DNA from: Clostridiales bacterium
Lineage (GTDB): Bacteria > Bacillota > Clostridia > Oscillospirales > Oscillospiraceae
Direction: 5' to 3'
Assembly (NCBI GenBank): GCA_022786995.1
Contig: JALFUW010000090.1
Coordinates: 1 to 62,748 of the forward strand
Length of the DNA stretch: 62,748 nt
This document shows positions 22,512 to 31,430 of this stretch, piece by piece. Below the pieces are notes generated by a model. It saw nothing but the letters and a program-made list of their open reading frames with translations, was not told where the DNA came from and did no database searches. Numbering within the stretch: position 1 is the stretch's first letter; every line of letters starts with the position of its first letter. The position numbers and the translations under genes were made by a program.

Positions 22512-23786
22512 GTGGAAACATATCTGATTTCTCTTGCCGTCGCGTTGGTGGGCGGCCTGATGCTTTCCCGTGTGACCAAGCTGGTCAAGCTCCCCGCCGT
22601 CACCGCCTATCTGGTGGCCGGACTGCTTCTGGGGCCCTTCTGCATCGGCGCGCTGAAAATTCCCGGACTGGGCTTCAATACCGCCGCGCAGGTGGACAGC
22701 CTGAAGATCGTCACCCAGACCGCTCTGGGCTTCATCGCCTTCACCATCGGCAATGAGTTCCGCTTAAGCCAGCTGAAGGCCACCGGCGCGAAAGCCATCA
22801 CCATCGGTATTTTGCAGGCCGTCATCGCAACGATTTTCGTGGACATCACCCTGATCGTTCTGCACCTGCTGTTCCCCAGCCTGATCTCCATTCCCTGCGC
22901 CATTACCCTTGGCGCCATCGCCTCCGCCACCGCCCCTGCCGCCACCCTGATGGTAGTTCGGCAGTACAAGGCCGACGGCCCCCTGACCCGGCTCCTCATG
23001 CTGGTGGTTGCCATCGACGACGCTGTGGGTCTGGTGCTGTTCAGCGTGTCCTTCGGCATCGCCACCGCCCTGTCCGCCGGTCACGTCAGTGTAATTGCCG
23101 TGGTAGTGGAGCCGATTGTGGAGGTTGTGCTGTCTCTGGGACTGGGCGCGGTCATGGGCTGGCTTCTCAACTGGGTGGAGCAGTTCTTCCACTCCCGTTC
23201 CAAGCGTATGAGCATCTCCGTGGCCTTCGTCATGCTGACCGTGGGCCTGAGCATGATCGAGTTTGACGTGGGCGGCATCCACTGCGGCTTCTCCCTGCTT
23301 CTGGTGTGCATGATGACCGGCACCATTTTCTGCAACATTTGCTCCACCTCCGAGGAGCTGATGAGCCGTATCGAGGGCTGGACAACCCCCGTCAACGTGC
23401 TGTTTTTCGTGATTTCCGGCGCAGAGCTGGACTTAAACGTGCTGGCCCAGCCGGTGACGCTGCTGGTGGGCGTACTTTACATCATTGCCCGCAGCGCAGG
23501 CAAGTATTGCGGTGCCGCTTTCAGCTGCCGCCTCACCGGCCAGCCCAAGCCCATCACCGACCATCTGGGCATCACGCTGCTGCCCCAGGCCGGTGTTGCT
23601 CTGGGCATGGCCATTACCGCCGCCACCCTGCCCGACGGTGCGCTGGCCCGGAACGTGGTGCTGTTCAGCGTGCTGGTGTACGAGCTGGTAGGCCCCGCGC
23701 TGACCAAGCGTTCTCTGCTGGCTGTGGGCGAAATCAAGCCCGAGGGCCGCACCAGCGCCCGGCAGGAAAACAAGCCGAAGCCGTAA
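22512..23786 (+). CDS. cation/proton antiporter (CPA2-like)
   Basis: A 424-residue polytopic membrane protein with about 12 segments of the sodium/proton or potassium/proton exchanger type. It starts ETYLISLAVALVGGLMLSRV, with LVKLPAVTAYLVAGLLLGPF typical of the CPA family and ATAPAATLMVVRQY with VVAIDDAVGLVLFS containing the double Asp of the ion site. It lacks a C-terminal TrkA-N domain. GTG at 22512 was preferred because ACGAGG lies nine bases upstream; earlier TTG codons lack a site. It exports Na+ or K+ in exchange for H+; the ion is not predictable. Confidence 0.82.
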   Translation: METYLISLAVALVGGLMLSRVTKLVKLPAVTAYLVAGLLLGPFCIGALKIPGLGFNTAAQVDSLKIVTQTALGFIAFTIGNEFRLSQLKATGAKAITIGILQAVIATIFVDITLIVLHLLFPSLISIPCAITLGAIASATAPAATLMVVRQYKADGPLTRLLMLVVAIDDAVGLVLFSVSFGIATALSAGHVSVIAVVVEPIVEVVLSLGLGAVMGWLLNWVEQFFHSRSKRMSISVAFVMLTVGLSMIEFDVGGIHCGFSLLLVCMMTGTIFCNICSTSEELMSRIEGWTTPVNVLFFVISGAELDLNVLAQPVTLLVGVLYIIARSAGKYCGAAFSCRLTGQPKPITDHLGITLLPQAGVALGMAITAATLPDGALARNVVLFSVLVYELVGPALTKRSLLAVGEIKPEGRTSARQENKPKP

Positions 23787-23836
23787 AAGCTACGGGGTAA
23801 AATGTAAAGGCGAAACTGAGCAGTCCGTTATCCTGA

Positions 23837-23924
23837 GCGAGCAAAGCGAGTCGAAGGAGCTGTGCACTGATTTGACCCTACAGGGAAAGGTCAGTGCACA
23901 GCTCCTTCGACTCGCTTTGCTCGC
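23837..23924. repeat. 34-bp perfect inverted repeat
   Basis: Arms GCGAGCAAAGCGAGTCGAAG.. and the exact inverse, 34 bases each (23837-23870 and 23891-23924), with a 20-base loop. It follows the antiporter gene by 50 bases and would form a very stable RNA or DNA hairpin; it probably ends that transcript. Confidence 0.85.
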
Positions 23925-23951
23925 AACTTGCTTTTCAAAGAACGCAAAAAG

Positions 23952-24157
23952 GAGGGTCAATGACCCTCCCTTAAGACTGTCGAAAAACCTGCGTTTTCCT
24001 CAGCGTAGGGGCCGATACCCACATCGGCCCGGGGTAAAACGTACAATTATTTCAAAATCTACGGCGAATTCGGAACATCTACATAGGGGACGATGTGGGT
24101 ATCGCCCCCTACGGAGTGTTATTTAACACGCTGAAAGGGAGGGTCAATGACCCTCCC
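23952..24157. repeat. composite repeat: two CAATG dyads around a GTAGGGG element
   Basis: GGAGGGTCAATGACCCTCC dyads at 23951-23970 and 24137-24157 enclose a 108-base repeat (24005-24112) with arms GTAGGGGCCGATACCCACAT and its imperfect inverse, sharing CGGCGAATTCGGAACAT with the copy at 22191. After it, a GCCCAA..TTGGGC hairpin near 24187-24218 may end glyS transcription. No gene lies in 23787-24247. Confidence 0.78.
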
Positions 24158-24247
24158 TTGTTGTACAATGGAACGATACCGAGCAATGCCCAATGGTGTT
24201 ACGATTACAAACCAGTTGGGCACGCGTTGTCAGCGGCGACTCGCCGC

Positions 24248-25675
24248 TTAGAAGTCGCACTTCTTGGCGATGTAGTCTTTCAGCTCAGCAATGGGGATAC
24301 GAACCTGCTCCATGGTATCCCGGTCACGGACGGTGACGCAGTTGTCGGCAGGGGTATTCTCGTCGCCCACGGTCTGGAAGTCCACGGTGATGCACAGAGG
24401 CGTGCCGATCTCGTCCTCCCGGCGGTAGCGCTTGCCGATGGAACCGGCATCGTCGAAGTCCACCATGAAGTCCTTCTTGAGCATTTTGTAAATCTCCTCG
24501 GCCTTGGGGCTGAGCTTCTTGGAAAGGGGCAGCACAGCCGCCTTGAAGGGAGCCAGGTACGGATGCAGGTGCAGCACGGTGCGGATATCGGGCTTGCCAT
24601 TTTTGTCAACGCCCACCTGCTCCTCGTCGTAGGCCTCGCACAGGAAGGCCAGCGCCACACGGTCGCAGCCCAGAGAAGGCTCAATGACGTAGGGAATGTA
24701 GTGCTCACCCTTCTCCTGATCGAAGTACTCAAGGCTCTTGCCGGAAGCCTCCTGATGGCGGCCCAGGTCATAGTTGGTACGGTCGGCAATGCCCCACAGC
24801 TCACCCCAGCCGGAGCCGAAGGGGAACTGGTACTCGATGTCGGTGGTAGCCCGGGAGTAGAAGGCCAGCTCGGCAGGCTCATGATCCCGCAGCCGCAGGG
24901 AGTCTTCCTTGATGCCCAGGGAAAGCAGCCAGTTCTTGCAGAAGTCCTTCCAGTAGGCGAACCATTCCAGGTCGGTGCCGGGCTGGCAGAAGAACTCGCA
25001 CTCCATCTGCTCAAATTCCCGGGTACGGAAGGTGAAGTTGCCCGGGGTGATCTCGTTACGGAAGGCCTTGCCCACCTGGCACACGCCGAAGGGCAGCTTC
25101 TTGCGGGTGGTGCGCTGAATGTTGGCGAAGTTCACGAAGATGCCCTGAGCGGTCTCGGGCCGCAGGTAGCAGGTGGAAGCGGTGTCCTCGGTGACGCCGA
25201 TCTGGGTCTTGAACATCAGGTTAAACTTGCGGATGGCGGTGAAGTGGTGCTTGCCGCACTGGGGGCAGACCACGTCCTCGTGCTCGGCGATGAAGGCGTC
25301 CATCTCGTCAAAGTTCATGGCGTCCACGTTGACGCCCTTGCCGGAGGGGGAGGCCTCAATCAGCTTGTCCGCCCGCTCCCGGGAGCCGCAGCCCTTGCAG
25401 TCAACCAGGGGGTCAGAGAAGGAGCCGACGTGGCCGGTGGTGACCCAGGTGGTGGGGTTCATCAGAATGGCGGCGTCTAACCCTACGTTGTAGTCGGATT
25501 CCTGCACGAATTTCTTCAGCCACGCCTTCTTGACGTTGTTCTTGAACTCTACGCCCAGGGGGCCGTAGTCCCAGGAGTTGGCCAGGCCGCCGTAGATTTC
25601 GGAGCCGGCGTAGACGTAGCCCCGGTTCTTGCAGAGGTTCACGATCATATCCAGAGTTTTTTCGCTGTTTTTCAT
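24248..25675 (-). CDS. glyS: glycyl-tRNA synthetase, dimeric type
   Basis: Charges tRNA-Gly with glycine. A single-chain class II enzyme of 475 residues, the alpha2 type, not the bacterial alpha2-beta2 type. Motif 1 region and [18 protein letters not shown] are at the N-terminus; [26 protein letters not shown] with CPQCGK (zinc), [19 protein letters not shown] (motif 2) and [14 protein letters not shown] (motif 3) follow. The anticodon domain is at the C-terminus. Start chosen by GGAGG seven bases upstream. The leader is too short for a T-box. Confidence 0.96.
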   Translation of the reverse strand: MKNSEKTLDMIVNLCKNRGYVYAGSEIYGGLANSWDYGPLGVEFKNNVKKAWLKKFVQESDYNVGLDAAILMNPTTWVTTGHVGSFSDPLVDCKGCGSRERADKLIEASPSGKGVNVDAMNFDEMDAFIAEHEDVVCPQCGKHHFTAIRKFNLMFKTQIGVTEDTASTCYLRPETAQGIFVNFANIQRTTRKKLPFGVCQVGKAFRNEITPGNFTFRTREFEQMECEFFCQPGTDLEWFAYWKDFCKNWLLSLGIKEDSLRLRDHEPAELAFYSRATTDIEYQFPFGSGWGELWGIADRTNYDLGRHQEASGKSLEYFDQEKGEHYIPYVIEPSLGCDRVALAFLCEAYDEEQVGVDKNGKPDIRTVLHLHPYLAPFKAAVLPLSKKLSPKAEEIYKMLKKDFMVDFDDAGSIGKRYRREDEIGTPLCITVDFQTVGDENTPADNCVTVRDRDTMEQVRIPIAELKDYIAKKCDF

Positions 25676-25721
25676 GGTATTTCCTCCAAATTCTATTTGG
25701 TAATACGCGGTATGAAACCCC

Positions 25722-25750
25722 ATTATACAGGGTATTTCCCCGTAAATCAA
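25722..25750 (-). promoter_or_regulatory. glyS promoter
   Basis: Minus strand TTGATT (25745-25750), 17 bases, TATAAT (25722-25727). Confidence 0.78.
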
Positions 25751-25764
25751 GAGGGAAGGCGGGA

Positions 25765-26583
25765 TTATTCCGAATAGCGGAAATCTTCCCCCAGATCGGC
25801 GATCATTTTTTCATACACCATGTTGCTTAAGGCCACGGTGTTCAATCCCGCGTAGGTTTCCGGCGGGATGATGTCCACCAGATGCAGCTCCACATCGGTA
25901 TGGCGCAGGTGCCGGAGATTCTTAAAAATCTCCCGGGTGTTCTGAATGGTGCACACCACGATGGGCACATTTGTTTTCTGGGCGATTTTGAATACACCGG
26001 GGCGGAAGGGATGCACTTTGCCGTCCTTGCTGGTGTAGCCCTCCGGGAAGGCACAGACGGAAACCTTGTCCTCTTTGATCAGCTGAATACATTTGATAAT
26101 GGATTTCAGGGCCTGCCGGTCGTTCTCCCGGTCGATGGGCTGGCAGAGGATCTTGTGCATGAAGGCGCCGATGAAGGGCAGCTTGTAGTTTTCCTTCTTG
26201 GTCAGGAAAGCGAGCTGGCTTTTTCGGAAGCAGTGGAGCACGATGCCCGGATCGGCGATGAACAGGTGGTTGCACACCAGCAGGAACCGGCCCTCCTTGG
26301 GGGTATTCTCCAGCCCCTTGGTGTGCAGCCGCACCCGCACCAGCTGGATCAGGGCCTCAATGTAGACGTGCATCACGGCGCGGTAGAAGGGGCTATCCTC
26401 CTCCTGAGGCTTGTGAATGTCCACCAGGGCGCAGACTGCCCACAAAAAGAGCAGTGCCAGCAAAAACAGCGCCGCATAGATTCCCACGAATAGCACCGGC
26501 AGGGTCCAAAGCGCCCAGCCCATGCAGGCGAAAAGCACACAGGAACTCAGCAGCGACAGACCGGCAATGGTTTTCAGAAGCAT
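25765..26583 (-). CDS. plsC: 1-acyl-sn-glycerol-3-phosphate acyltransferase-like
   Basis: Adds the second acyl chain to lysophosphatidic acid at the inner membrane face. 272 residues with two N-terminal hydrophobic segments (about 1-50) and the acyltransferase motifs NHLFIADP (HX4D), [11 protein letters not shown] (FPEG) and VPIVVCTI. The family also contains acyltransferases for other lipids, so the substrate is the usual one by homology. AAGGAG precedes the ATG. It has its own promoter. Confidence 0.87.
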   Translation of the reverse strand: MLLKTIAGLSLLSSCVLFACMGWALWTLPVLFVGIYAALFLLALLFLWAVCALVDIHKPQEEDSPFYRAVMHVYIEALIQLVRVRLHTKGLENTPKEGRFLLVCNHLFIADPGIVLHCFRKSQLAFLTKKENYKLPFIGAFMHKILCQPIDRENDRQALKSIIKCIQLIKEDKVSVCAFPEGYTSKDGKVHPFRPGVFKIAQKTNVPIVVCTIQNTREIFKNLRHLRHTDVELHLVDIIPPETYAGLNTVALSNMVYEKMIADLGEDFRYSE

Positions 26584-26613
26584 AAAATTTCTCCTTTTTC
26601 TTCGGTTACGGGT

Positions 26614-26642
26614 ATTATACTCCGTTTAATTCCGTAAAACAA
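26614..26642 (-). promoter_or_regulatory. plsC promoter
   Basis: Minus strand TTGTTT (26637-26642), 17 bases, TATAAT (26614-26619). Confidence 0.75.
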
Positions 26643-26670
26643 GTAACCAAAGAGTTTTTTGCCCCGGGAC

Positions 26671-26699
26671 TGGAAATTGGGACAATCAACTGCTATAAT
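26671..26699 (+). promoter_or_regulatory. promoter of the membrane protein gene at 26730
   Basis: TGGAAA (26671-26676), 17 bases, TATAAT (26694-26699); divergent from plsC. Confidence 0.65.
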
Positions 26700-26729
26700 G
26701 CATCTATCAAGAAAATGGAGGAATGGGCC

Positions 26730-27419
26730 GTGAAACAAAGGAAGCTGTTACCTCTGGCTGCCCTGGTGATGGGTCTGGCCTGTCAAATTGGACGGTGGAC
26801 GCTGTACCGCACCGCTGTGGATGCCACGGGGCTTTTGACGGCGGGAACACCGCTGGAATGGGGCAGCTATGCCCTGAGCCTTCTTGCCATCGGCCTGTTT
26901 GCCGTGGCTGCGGGGAATCTGCGGGAATCGGACGCATTCGCCTGTCCCATCCTTGCCGGGCTGGGGCAGCTCATCGGCGGATTGGGCCTTGGCTGGACGG
27001 CCCTGCGGTATCCGGGGGAAATGCCCGGTTTGTTTGGAATTGCGTGGAAAATCCTGGGGATTGCCGCCGCAATCTGCCTGATTTTGTCGGCGTTCCAAAG
27101 CTTTCAGAAGAAAACGCCCCACTTTTTGGCGCTGCTGGCACCTTGCCTGTTCTGGTTGGTGCACCTGATCGACAACTACCGGGGCTGGAGCGGACAGCCC
27201 CAGCTGCAGAGCTACCTGTTCGCCCTGCTCTCCACCATGGCCATGGCGCTGTTTACCTACTACACCGCCGCTGAAGTCGTGGGAATGGGGAAGCCCCGGC
27301 TGCGGGTGTTTGCCGGGCTGAGCGCCGGCTTCCTGTGCCTTGCCGCCATGCTCCCCGGCCCGGAAAAGACCCGGATTCTGTTTTTCACCAGCGCCTTGTG
27401 GGCGCTATCCGACCTTTAA
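26730..27419 (+). CDS. polytopic membrane protein, function unknown
   Basis: A 229-residue hydrophobic protein with about seven membrane segments: LLPLAALVMGLACQIG, SYALSLLAIGLFAVAAG, PILAGLGQLIGGLGLGW, IAWKILGIAAAICLIL, FLALLAPCLFWLVHLI, SYLFALLSTMAMALFTYY and the C-terminal FAGLSAGFLCLAAML. No catalytic motif is visible. GTG at 26730 was chosen because GGAGGA lies eight bases upstream; an ATG at 26715 overlaps that site. I do not recognise a family. Its own promoter and the following MITE make it a single-gene unit. Confidence 0.65.
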   Translation: MKQRKLLPLAALVMGLACQIGRWTLYRTAVDATGLLTAGTPLEWGSYALSLLAIGLFAVAAGNLRESDAFACPILAGLGQLIGGLGLGWTALRYPGEMPGLFGIAWKILGIAAAICLILSAFQSFQKKTPHFLALLAPCLFWLVHLIDNYRGWSGQPQLQSYLFALLSTMAMALFTYYTAAEVVGMGKPRLRVFAGLSAGFLCLAAMLPGPEKTRILFFTSALWALSDL

Positions 27420-27435
27420 GTAAGTAAATTGATCT

Positions 27436-27620
27436 TTAATTGACAATTGACAGTTGACAGTTGACAATTAAGGAGTCCCTGCGGGACAATTAAAAAATGT
27501 CCTATATGGCAGGATCCTTCGAAAATCTGCGGGTATTTCACGGCTGTGGTTTGTTTTTAATCATCCCGAAGGGATACCACAATTGTCAATTGTTCATTGT
27601 CAATTGTCAATTAAATTCTC
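27436..27620. repeat. MITE-like element with TTGACAATTGACA terminal repeats
   Basis: Left end TTTAATTGACAATTGACAGT followed by more TTGACAA/GT units and AAGGAGTCCCTGCGGGAC; right end is the inverse (GTCCC-like GGGATACCAC, then runs of CAATTGTCAATTG). About 185 bases, AT-rich, no gene. The repeated TTGACA resembles a -35 hexamer. It occupies most of the 27420-27676 gap before cca. Confidence 0.75.
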
Positions 27621-27676
27621 CTTTATCTGATTTTCCCCTGAGTCCCACCAACATCGTCCAAATAAGGTTGTGAACC

Positions 27677-29002
27677 ATGTTTTTACCCGAAAATATACAA
27701 AACTGCATCGATTTATTGGAAAATGCCGGCTTTGCCGCCTACGCTGTGGGGGGCTGTGTTCGGGATGCCTGTCTGGGGCTGACTCCCCACGACTATGACC
27801 TGTGCACCAGCGCCCTGCCGGAGCAGACGGAAGCAGTTTTCCGGGATTACCGGCTGGTGCTGGCAGGGGAGAAGCACGGCACCGTCACCGTCATCACGGA
27901 GGACGGCCCGGTGGAGATCACCACCTTCCGCACGGAAGGCGGCTACCGGGACAACCGCCACCCGGACTGGGTGAAATTCGTGCCGGATATCGAGGGCGAC
28001 CTGGCCCGCCGGGACTTTACCATCAACGCCATGGCCTACTCGCCAAAGCGGGGCTTTGCCGACCCCTTCGGCGGGCGGGGGGACTTGGAAAACCAAATTT
28101 TGCGGGCCGTGGGCGACCCGGTTTCCCGCTTTCAGGAGGACTCCCTGCGGATTCTGCGGGGGGTGCGGTTTGCCGCCCGGTTTGGGCTGACCCCGGAGGA
28201 AAATACCCTCAACGCCATGCTCTCCCAGCGGCACCTGATGGAGCATCTGGCCCGGGAGCGGGTATTCGAAGAATTATGTAAACTCCTCCTTGCTGCCAAG
28301 GCGGAGGACATTACCCGCTTTGCCAGAATTCTCGCGGCGGTGATTTCCGAACTTGGCCCCATGATTGGCTTTGACCAGCACAGCCCCCACCACGCCTACG
28401 ACCTGATCACCCACACTGCCTATGTGGTGGAGGGGGTTCCCGCCACGCTGCCCCTTCGCTGGGCCGCCCTGCTCCACGACACGGGCAAGGTGACCACCTT
28501 CACCCGTGACGCCACGGGCCGGGGTCATTTCTACGGTCATGCCAAAGAAAGCGCTGCCATTGCGGGCGGCATTCTGCTCCGGCTGAAAGCCCCCACCGCC
28601 CTGCGGGAGGAAGTGGTGACCCTCATCGGCAGGCACATGACCCGGCTCCAGCCGGAGCGGAAATGGCTCCGCCGGCAGGTGTCCAAATTCGGCTTTTCCA
28701 TGGTGGAATCGCAGCTTGCCTTGCAGGAAGCGGATATGGGCAGCAAGGGCACCGGGGAGGACGACGGAAGCGCCGTCTTTTCTGCGGTTCGCGGGCTTCT
28801 TGCGGAATTGAAAGCCGAGGATGCCTGTCTGTGCCTGAAAGATCTGGCAGTCAACGGAAACGACCTGATGGCGCTGGGCTATCGGGGGAAAGCAATCGGT
28901 ATCTGTCTGAACGCCCTGCTGGAACAGGTGGTGGATGAAAGGCTCCCCAACGAAAGGAAAGCGCTGCTGGACTGGGCGGCGGAGACTCAGAAAGATTGGT
29001 GA
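27677..29002 (+). CDS. cca: CCA tRNA nucleotidyltransferase with HD domain
   Basis: Adds or repairs the 3' CCA of tRNAs without a template. 441 residues. The class II catalytic head shows AAYAVGGCVRDACLGL, HDYDLCTSA (metal Asp pair), RRDFTINAMAY and EDSLRILRGVRFAARF; the C-terminal half carries an HD domain (WAALLHDTGK, then FYGHAKESA) that may act as phosphatase or phosphodiesterase. The ATG follows AAGGTTG weakly; no better start exists. The MBL gene begins one base after its stop. Confidence 0.93.
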   Translation: MFLPENIQNCIDLLENAGFAAYAVGGCVRDACLGLTPHDYDLCTSALPEQTEAVFRDYRLVLAGEKHGTVTVITEDGPVEITTFRTEGGYRDNRHPDWVKFVPDIEGDLARRDFTINAMAYSPKRGFADPFGGRGDLENQILRAVGDPVSRFQEDSLRILRGVRFAARFGLTPEENTLNAMLSQRHLMEHLARERVFEELCKLLLAAKAEDITRFARILAAVISELGPMIGFDQHSPHHAYDLITHTAYVVEGVPATLPLRWAALLHDTGKVTTFTRDATGRGHFYGHAKESAAIAGGILLRLKAPTALREEVVTLIGRHMTRLQPERKWLRRQVSKFGFSMVESQLALQEADMGSKGTGEDDGSAVFSAVRGLLAELKAEDACLCLKDLAVNGNDLMALGYRGKAIGICLNALLEQVVDERLPNERKALLDWAAETQKDW

Positions 29003-29003
29003 A

Positions 29004-30056
29004 ATGATGAAAATAGATAAGAAAAAACTGATTGCCGGAATTCTCGCACTGGTCATCGCGGCGTGCAGCTATGTGGTCACGCAATACCTGCGGGAGGAGC
29101 CTGCGGTATCCGGCGAAGGCCTCACCGTCCAGTATATCGACGTGGGACAGGCGGACTGTGCCCTTCTGGAGTGCGACGGGGAGTTTTTGCTCATTGACGG
29201 CGGCAACCGGGACGACAGCCAGCTGGTGGTGTCGTTTCTGGAGCAGCAGGGGGTGAAGGAGCTTGCCGCCGTGGTGTGCTCCCATGCCCACGAGGATCAT
29301 GTGGGTGGTCTGCCCGCCGTGCTGGCGGTGTACCCCACCAAAGCGGTCTACGCCCCCACAAAGACCTATTCTTCCAGCGTTTTCGACAAATTCGTCTACT
29401 ATACCGACCAGCAGGGTCTGGAAATCACCATCCCCGCCCCCGGCGACCGATTTTCGCTGGGACAGGCGGAGATTGCGGTGCTGGGGCCGGTAAAGTCCTA
29501 CGCCGAAACCAACAATACCTCCATCGTCCTGCGGGTTACCTACGGGCAGACCAATTTCCTGTTCACCGGCGACATGGAGACGGAGGCGGAAAATGACATG
29601 CTGGACTACTGGGGAGAATCCTTCGACTGGCAGTCTGACGTTCTGAAGGTGGGCCACCACTGCTCCAACACCTCCACCGGCTACCGCTTTCTGAATGAAG
29701 TGGATCCCCAATACGGCGTCATCAGTCTGGGCAAGGACAATTCCTACGGGCATCCCCACAAGGAGCCTATGTCCCGTCTCCGGCAGGCCGGGGTGACCAT
29801 CCTGCGTACCGACGAGCTGGGCACCATTCAGGCCGTTTCCAATGGGCAGGAAATCACCTTCACCTGGGCCAACCAGAATGCTGTCCCGGAAAACGCGGAA
29901 GCGGCGGCTCAGGTGTTCATCGGCAACAAAAACTCCAAAGTATTCCACGCCCCGGACTGCAAGAATCTGCCGTCGGAAAAGAATGCCGTCCAGTTTGCTT
30001 CTTATCAGGAAGCCGCTGACGCCGGGTTCAGCCCCTGCGGAAGCTGCCTGGGATAA
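29004..30056 (+). CDS. membrane-anchored or secreted MBL-fold hydrolase with C-terminal Cys module
   Basis: A 350-residue protein. An N-terminal hydrophobic segment (about residues 9-25) implies export or anchoring. The metallo-beta-lactamase domain resembles the C-terminal part of ComEC: VQYIDVGQADCAL, SHAHEDHVGG (metal site HxHxDH), GDMETEAEND and VGHHCSNTST. Such proteins are often nucleases or phosphodiesterases. The last 45 residues, VFHAPDCKNLPSEKN to GFSPCGSC, form a small module with three Cys and a His, like those found next to nuclease domains. Start ATG at 29004 or 29007 cannot be separated. Coupled to cca. Confidence 0.8.
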   Translation: MMKIDKKKLIAGILALVIAACSYVVTQYLREEPAVSGEGLTVQYIDVGQADCALLECDGEFLLIDGGNRDDSQLVVSFLEQQGVKELAAVVCSHAHEDHVGGLPAVLAVYPTKAVYAPTKTYSSSVFDKFVYYTDQQGLEITIPAPGDRFSLGQAEIAVLGPVKSYAETNNTSIVLRVTYGQTNFLFTGDMETEAENDMLDYWGESFDWQSDVLKVGHHCSNTSTGYRFLNEVDPQYGVISLGKDNSYGHPHKEPMSRLRQAGVTILRTDELGTIQAVSNGQEITFTWANQNAVPENAEAAAQVFIGNKNSKVFHAPDCKNLPSEKNAVQFASYQEAADAGFSPCGSCLG

Positions 30057-30064
30057 ACCTGTCT

Positions 30065-30210
30065 GTAGGGCGGCTTGATGAATCATGGTGTGATTGCCGC
30101 TGGCAATCAATATCATTTGGATTCGCTGCGCGGAGCACCACCCTCAAGCCGCCGCCTATGCAGAAGAAAGCCCGGTATCATGCGGCGGGCTGAGGGCAGC
30201 CCGCCCTACG
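30065..30210. repeat. composite GTAGGGCGG/CCGCCCTAC palindromic repeat
   Basis: Starts GTAGGGCGGCTTGA, contains CTCAAGCCGCC at about 30150, and ends with GGCGGGCTGAGGGCAGCCC then GCCCTACG. Related to the short dyad at 39959. Confidence 0.6.
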
Positions 30211-30224
30211 CTGCCTGCGAAAAA

Positions 30225-30250
30225 CGCCGCCCAGTGAAAACCGGGCGGCG
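30225..30250. terminator. bidirectional terminator between the MBL and GH25 genes
   Basis: CGCCGCCC/GGGCGGCG stem with a 10-base loop. On the minus strand the hairpin is followed by GTTTTTCG, so it mainly serves the GH25 gene. Confidence 0.78.
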
Positions 30251-30256
30251 TAGATT

Positions 30257-31249
30257 TTAATGGGGCATGTATACATTGATATCCACATTCCCCTGAATGC
30301 CGGGCACTTTTCCGCTGCTGGTCCACTGCCACATTTCCACCTTCCAGGGGTAGGTCATGCGATCCTGATACAGAGCCAGCCAGAAGGGGTAGTCCTCCAG
30401 CTCACTGAGGTAGTACAGCTTCTCCGACTGGTGCCAGTTGAAATACACCATGGGCTGAAAGCCCATTTTTTTCATCTGTCCGCAGAAGTGGAGCTGAATG
30501 TCCGTCAGGGTGCGGGCGTCCATGTCCTTTGTCCGGGCATCCTCGACGGGAATCTCCCAGTCCAGCACGATGGGCATGTCCAGGTTTACGTCCGCCAGCA
30601 TATTCAGAATGAACTGAATTTCCTCGTCGGTTTCCTTGATATCCAAGGCCTGGGAGAAGAAGTAGGCGCCGATTTTCAGGCCCGCTTCCTTTGCTTCCTT
30701 CAGATTCTTCTTCGCGTACTCATCCTCTACCAGCTTGCCGCTGCCGTAGCCCCGGTAGCCCAGCCGGATGATGGCAAACTCGATGCCGGATTTTTTCACA
30801 GCCTGCCAGTCGATCTGCCCCTGATGGGCAGATACATCCACGCCGGGGTAGCTGGTGACATTCTGTAGCAGCAGGTAGTTATTTCGGTTATACTGAAAAT
30901 CGTAGCGGTTATAGGGATTCCGATCCGGGGGGATGGTTGGATTCTCCGGCTCCGTCTCGGAAATGGTCGGCTCCAAAATCACTTCCTCCGCGGCTTCCGT
31001 CTGGTGGATATGCTGCATCTTCGCCGCCTCCGGGTCCTCGTCCCGGAACATATAGGGCATACTGAAAACGAAAACCACAGCCAGCAGCACCGCAGCCAGC
31101 GCCGCCACGATGCCCATGATGATCTCCGGGCGAATCCCGTGGGAGCGGGTACGCAGAGCGTCGATCACAACTTCCTCTCCGGGGTAGATGTCATCGTCTT
31201 CAAAATCGAAATCGGCCTGTTCCTTTTCCGGCAGCTCGAGAAAGCCCAT
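30257..31249 (-). CDS. membrane-anchored GH25 lysozyme (N-acetylmuramidase)
   Basis: Cleaves the MurNAc-GlcNAc bond of peptidoglycan. 330 residues: an acidic cytoplasmic N-terminus of about 42 residues, one membrane segment (about 45-68, GIVAALAAVLLAVVFVFSMP), a Glu/Thr/Pro-rich linker, then the GH25 domain with GVDVSAHQGQIDW, IIRLGYRGYGSG, and VLDWEIP carrying the catalytic acids. Ends VDINVYMPH. Start chosen as the ATG at 31249, eight bases after AAGGAGG. Being anchored and with a long acidic tail, it is probably a remodelling enzyme, not a secreted defence lysozyme. Confidence 0.9.
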   Translation of the reverse strand: MGFLELPEKEQADFDFEDDDIYPGEEVVIDALRTRSHGIRPEIIMGIVAALAAVLLAVVFVFSMPYMFRDEDPEAAKMQHIHQTEAAEEVILEPTISETEPENPTIPPDRNPYNRYDFQYNRNNYLLLQNVTSYPGVDVSAHQGQIDWQAVKKSGIEFAIIRLGYRGYGSGKLVEDEYAKKNLKEAKEAGLKIGAYFFSQALDIKETDEEIQFILNMLADVNLDMPIVLDWEIPVEDARTKDMDARTLTDIQLHFCGQMKKMGFQPMVYFNWHQSEKLYYLSELEDYPFWLALYQDRMTYPWKVEMWQWTSSGKVPGIQGNVDINVYMPH

Positions 31250-31288
31250 GAGCACCGCCTCCTTTCAGAATGAGACTTCTTTCGACAC

Positions 31289-31317
31289 AGTATACCATAG
31301 TTTTCCCCATTCGCCAA
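31289..31317 (-). promoter_or_regulatory. promoter of the GH25 gene
   Basis: Minus strand TTGGCG (31312-31317), 17 bases, TATACT (31289-31294). Confidence 0.7.
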
Positions 31318-31364
31318 GGGGTTAAATAATTCTTAAACAATCCGTAAACTTTCCCTTTTCCTTG

Positions 31365-31392
31365 TTGCAATCTGTCTGCTTTGCAATATAAT
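31365..31392 (+). promoter_or_regulatory. promoter of the zinc-ribbon membrane protein
   Basis: TTGCAA (31365-31370), 16 bases, TATAAT (31387-31392); divergent from the GH25 promoter. Confidence 0.65.
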
Positions 31393-31430
31393 ATGCTTAA
31401 TCGTAACTTTCTTCTAGCTGGGTGATCTCT

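Noticed and set aside
24095..25480. Open frame on the plus strand opposite glyS
   Set aside because: Shadow of glyS codon bias; translation has no family features.
25676..25764. Possible T-box riboswitch before glyS
   Set aside because: Only about 45 bases lie between the likely start point and the start codon, and the conserved T-box core was not found.
27440..27475. Tandem TTGACAA units taken as a CRISPR or iteron array
   Set aside because: Units are 7-8 bases without spacers and recur inverted at the other end, which fits a terminal inverted repeat.
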